Source: Thalassotalea sp. 1_MG-2023 (GTDB taxonomy: Bacteria; Pseudomonadota; Gammaproteobacteria; Enterobacterales; Alteromonadaceae). From it: a stretch of DNA of 64,000 bases. Location: NCBI RefSeq assembly GCF_030546745.1, contig NZ_JAUOPD010000003.1, positions 1 through 64,000 of the forward strand. Direction: 5' to 3'. The notes beneath the pieces are model-generated. The model saw nothing but the letters and a program-made list of their open reading frames with translations, did no database searches and was not told where the DNA came from. A program made the position numbers and the translations under genes. Below, in pieces: positions 62,572 through 64,000 of the stretch (the stretch's first letter is position 1; every line of letters begins with the position of its first letter).

Positions 62572-64000
62572 ATGTCTTTAGCGTGTGTTTATAGTCGCGC
62601 CCGTATTGGTTTATCGTCACCGTTGGTAACTGTAGAAGTACATTTAGCCAATGGCTTACCAGCCTTCAATATTGTTGGCTTGCCAGAAACCAGTGTACGC
62701 GAGTCAAAAGATCGAGTGCGTAGCGCAATTTTAAATTGTGGTTATGAATTTCCGGCAAAACGTATCACCATCAATTTAGCCCCTGCTGATTTACCCAAAG
62801 AAGGTGGTCGGTTTGATTTGCCAATTGCCGTCGGTATCCTCGCAGCATCAGAACAACTGCCAGTGGATGATATTGCGCAATACGAATTTGCTGGAGAACT
62901 TGCCCTTTCTGGAGAGTTGCGACAAATTGTTGGTGAAATTCCAATGGCAATGGCGAGTAGTCATTCTAAAAGAGCATTAATTATTCCTGCACACAACGCG
63001 GAGCAGGCTAGTTGGGTAGAGTCAGCGACAATTTTGCCTTTAACGCATCTTGCTCAGTTATACCCTCACCTGATGAAACAACAATGCTTACCTGTCGCAG
63101 AGCCTATAAGGCAAGCAGAGCATAACATCATTACCGAAGACGATATCAGCGATGTGGTTGGGCAACCGCTTGCTAAAAGAGCATTAGAAATAGCGGCAAG
63201 TGGTGCTCATAACTTGTTATTTATCGGCCCTCCAGGTACTGGGAAAACGATGTTAGCGAGCCGATTACCCGGAATTTTACCTGCGATGACTGAACAAGAA
63301 GGCATTGATGTTGCAGCGATAAAGTCGATAAGTCATCAGGCAGTGAACTCAACTGCCTGGTTAACAAGACCATTTCGTTCACCCCATCATACGGCCTCTT
63401 CCGCTGCGTTGATCGGCGGTGGTAGTATTCCACAGCCAGGCGAAGTGACCTTAGCGCATCATGGTGTGCTTTTTCTTGATGAGTTACCTGAATTTGATCG
63501 AAAAGTGTTAGATGTATTACGCGAACCGATGGAGTCTGGTGAGGTGACTATTTCGCGTGCGTTACAAAAGCAAACATACCCTGCGCAGTTTCAATTAGTG
63601 GCAGCGATGAACCCTTCACCTACAGGTTTTTATAATGATAACCGTAGTACGCCAGAACAAGTATTGCGATATCTAAGTAAGTTATCAGGACCATTTCTTG
63701 ACCGTATTGATATTCAAATTGAAGTCGCCCGCTTGCCCAAAGGTATGTGGTCAGATAACGTGCCAGCAATGGAAACCAGCGCGCAAGTGCGACATAGGGT
63801 GCAACAATGTAGAGCCTTACAACTTGCTAGACAAGGTAAAGCGAATGCGTATTTGTCTAGCACAGAACTAAGAAAGTTTTGTGCGTTAACGCCAGACGAT
63901 AACGAATTCTTAGCGTTAGCGGTAGAAAAATTAGGTCTATCTACGCGTGCACATCATAAAATTCTTAAAATAGCGCGTACGTTGGCAGATATGGAAAAAA
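62572..64000 (+). CDS. comM: ComM/YifB, Mg-chelatase-like AAA+ helicase (3' end missing)
   Basis: Hexameric AAA+ helicase for branch migration during natural transformation. The frame is open from ATG 62572 to the window end (476 codons of about 505). Seen: MSLACVYSRARIGL, NIVGLPETSVRESKDRVRSA, Walker A GPPGTGKT, FRSPHHTAS, Walker B VLFLDELPEFD and the C-terminal LKIARTLADME. Divergent from ilvL-ilvGMEDA, as yifB is in E. coli. It is cut by the window edge. Confidence 0.95.
   Translation, partial: MSLACVYSRARIGLSSPLVTVEVHLANGLPAFNIVGLPETSVRESKDRVRSAILNCGYEFPAKRITINLAPADLPKEGGRFDLPIAVGILAASEQLPVDDIAQYEFAGELALSGELRQIVGEIPMAMASSHSKRALIIPAHNAEQASWVESATILPLTHLAQLYPHLMKQQCLPVAEPIRQAEHNIITEDDISDVVGQPLAKRALEIAASGAHNLLFIGPPGTGKTMLASRLPGILPAMTEQEGIDVAAIKSISHQAVNSTAWLTRPFRSPHHTASSAALIGGGSIPQPGEVTLAHHGVLFLDELPEFDRKVLDVLREPMESGEVTISRALQKQTYPAQFQLVAAMNPSPTGFYNDNRSTPEQVLRYLSKLSGPFLDRIDIQIEVARLPKGMWSDNVPAMETSAQVRHRVQQCRALQLARQGKANAYLSSTELRKFCALTPDDNEFLALAVEKLGLSTRAHHKILKIARTLADMEK

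Overview
The window is gene-dense, AT-rich chromosomal backbone from a marine-type gammaproteobacterium, most likely Alteromonadales and probably Colwelliaceae (Colwellia/Thalassotalea-like). This placement is inferred from gene content and protein style; no rRNA gene is present. Gene blocks match Escherichia coli-type order: ftsY-ftsE-ftsX-rpoH, tatABCD, gppA-rhlB/trxA-rho, ubiD-fre, cyaY-hemCDXY, lptM-lysA-dapF-DUF484-yigB-uvrD, rarD-yigI/recQ, rep, and comM/ilvL-ilvGMEDA. Coding density is high, and several convergent pairs overlap at their 3' ends. TTG and GTG starts are frequent.

Layout: 1-3.8 kb holds ftsY (5' end cut by the window), ftsE, ftsX and rpoH. 3.9-9 kb holds a helical-repeat membrane-anchored protein, a GAF-GAF-GGDEF-EAL protein and a beta-barrel-like protein. 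9-15 kb holds tatABCD, a 7TM diguanylate cyclase, hemB and an EamA transporter. 15-20 kb holds gppA/ppx, rhlB, trxA and rho. 20-24 kb holds a LysR regulator with a divergent small membrane protein, a cytochrome c, ubiD and fre. 24-31 kb holds a DUF2982-like gene, arfA, chrA, the hem operon and cyaY. 31-36.6 kb runs lptM to uvrD. 36.6-43.4 kb holds a signalling cluster (REC-REC-GGDEF, TonB receptor, YfiR-domain histidine kinase), then rarD and yigI. 43.5-50.5 kb holds recQ, a second cytochrome c, DUF3630, DUF523, and a c-di-GMP locus with a riboswitch. 50.6-55.6 kb holds rep, ubiK, an isochorismatase-like hydrolase, a Crp-like regulator and an SPFH protein. 55.7-64 kb holds ilvGMEDA with its attenuator and the start of comM.

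Cyclic-di-GMP signalling is the recurring theme. There are three apparently catalytic GGDEF proteins (one also with an intact EAL domain), two degenerate GGDEF proteins, and a class I (GEMM) c-di-GMP riboswitch on the minus strand at about 47.94-48.03 kb. The riboswitch has its own strong promoter and lies upstream of one of the degenerate GGDEF genes. Other items a standard ORF pass would miss are arfA (with overlapping hairpins around its stop codon), the lipoprotein gene lptM, the ilvL leader peptide and attenuator, and the truncated comM. Relative to the usual gammaproteobacterial order, xerC, cyaA and pldA are missing from their customary positions. No mobile element, CRISPR array, tRNA or rRNA was recognised.
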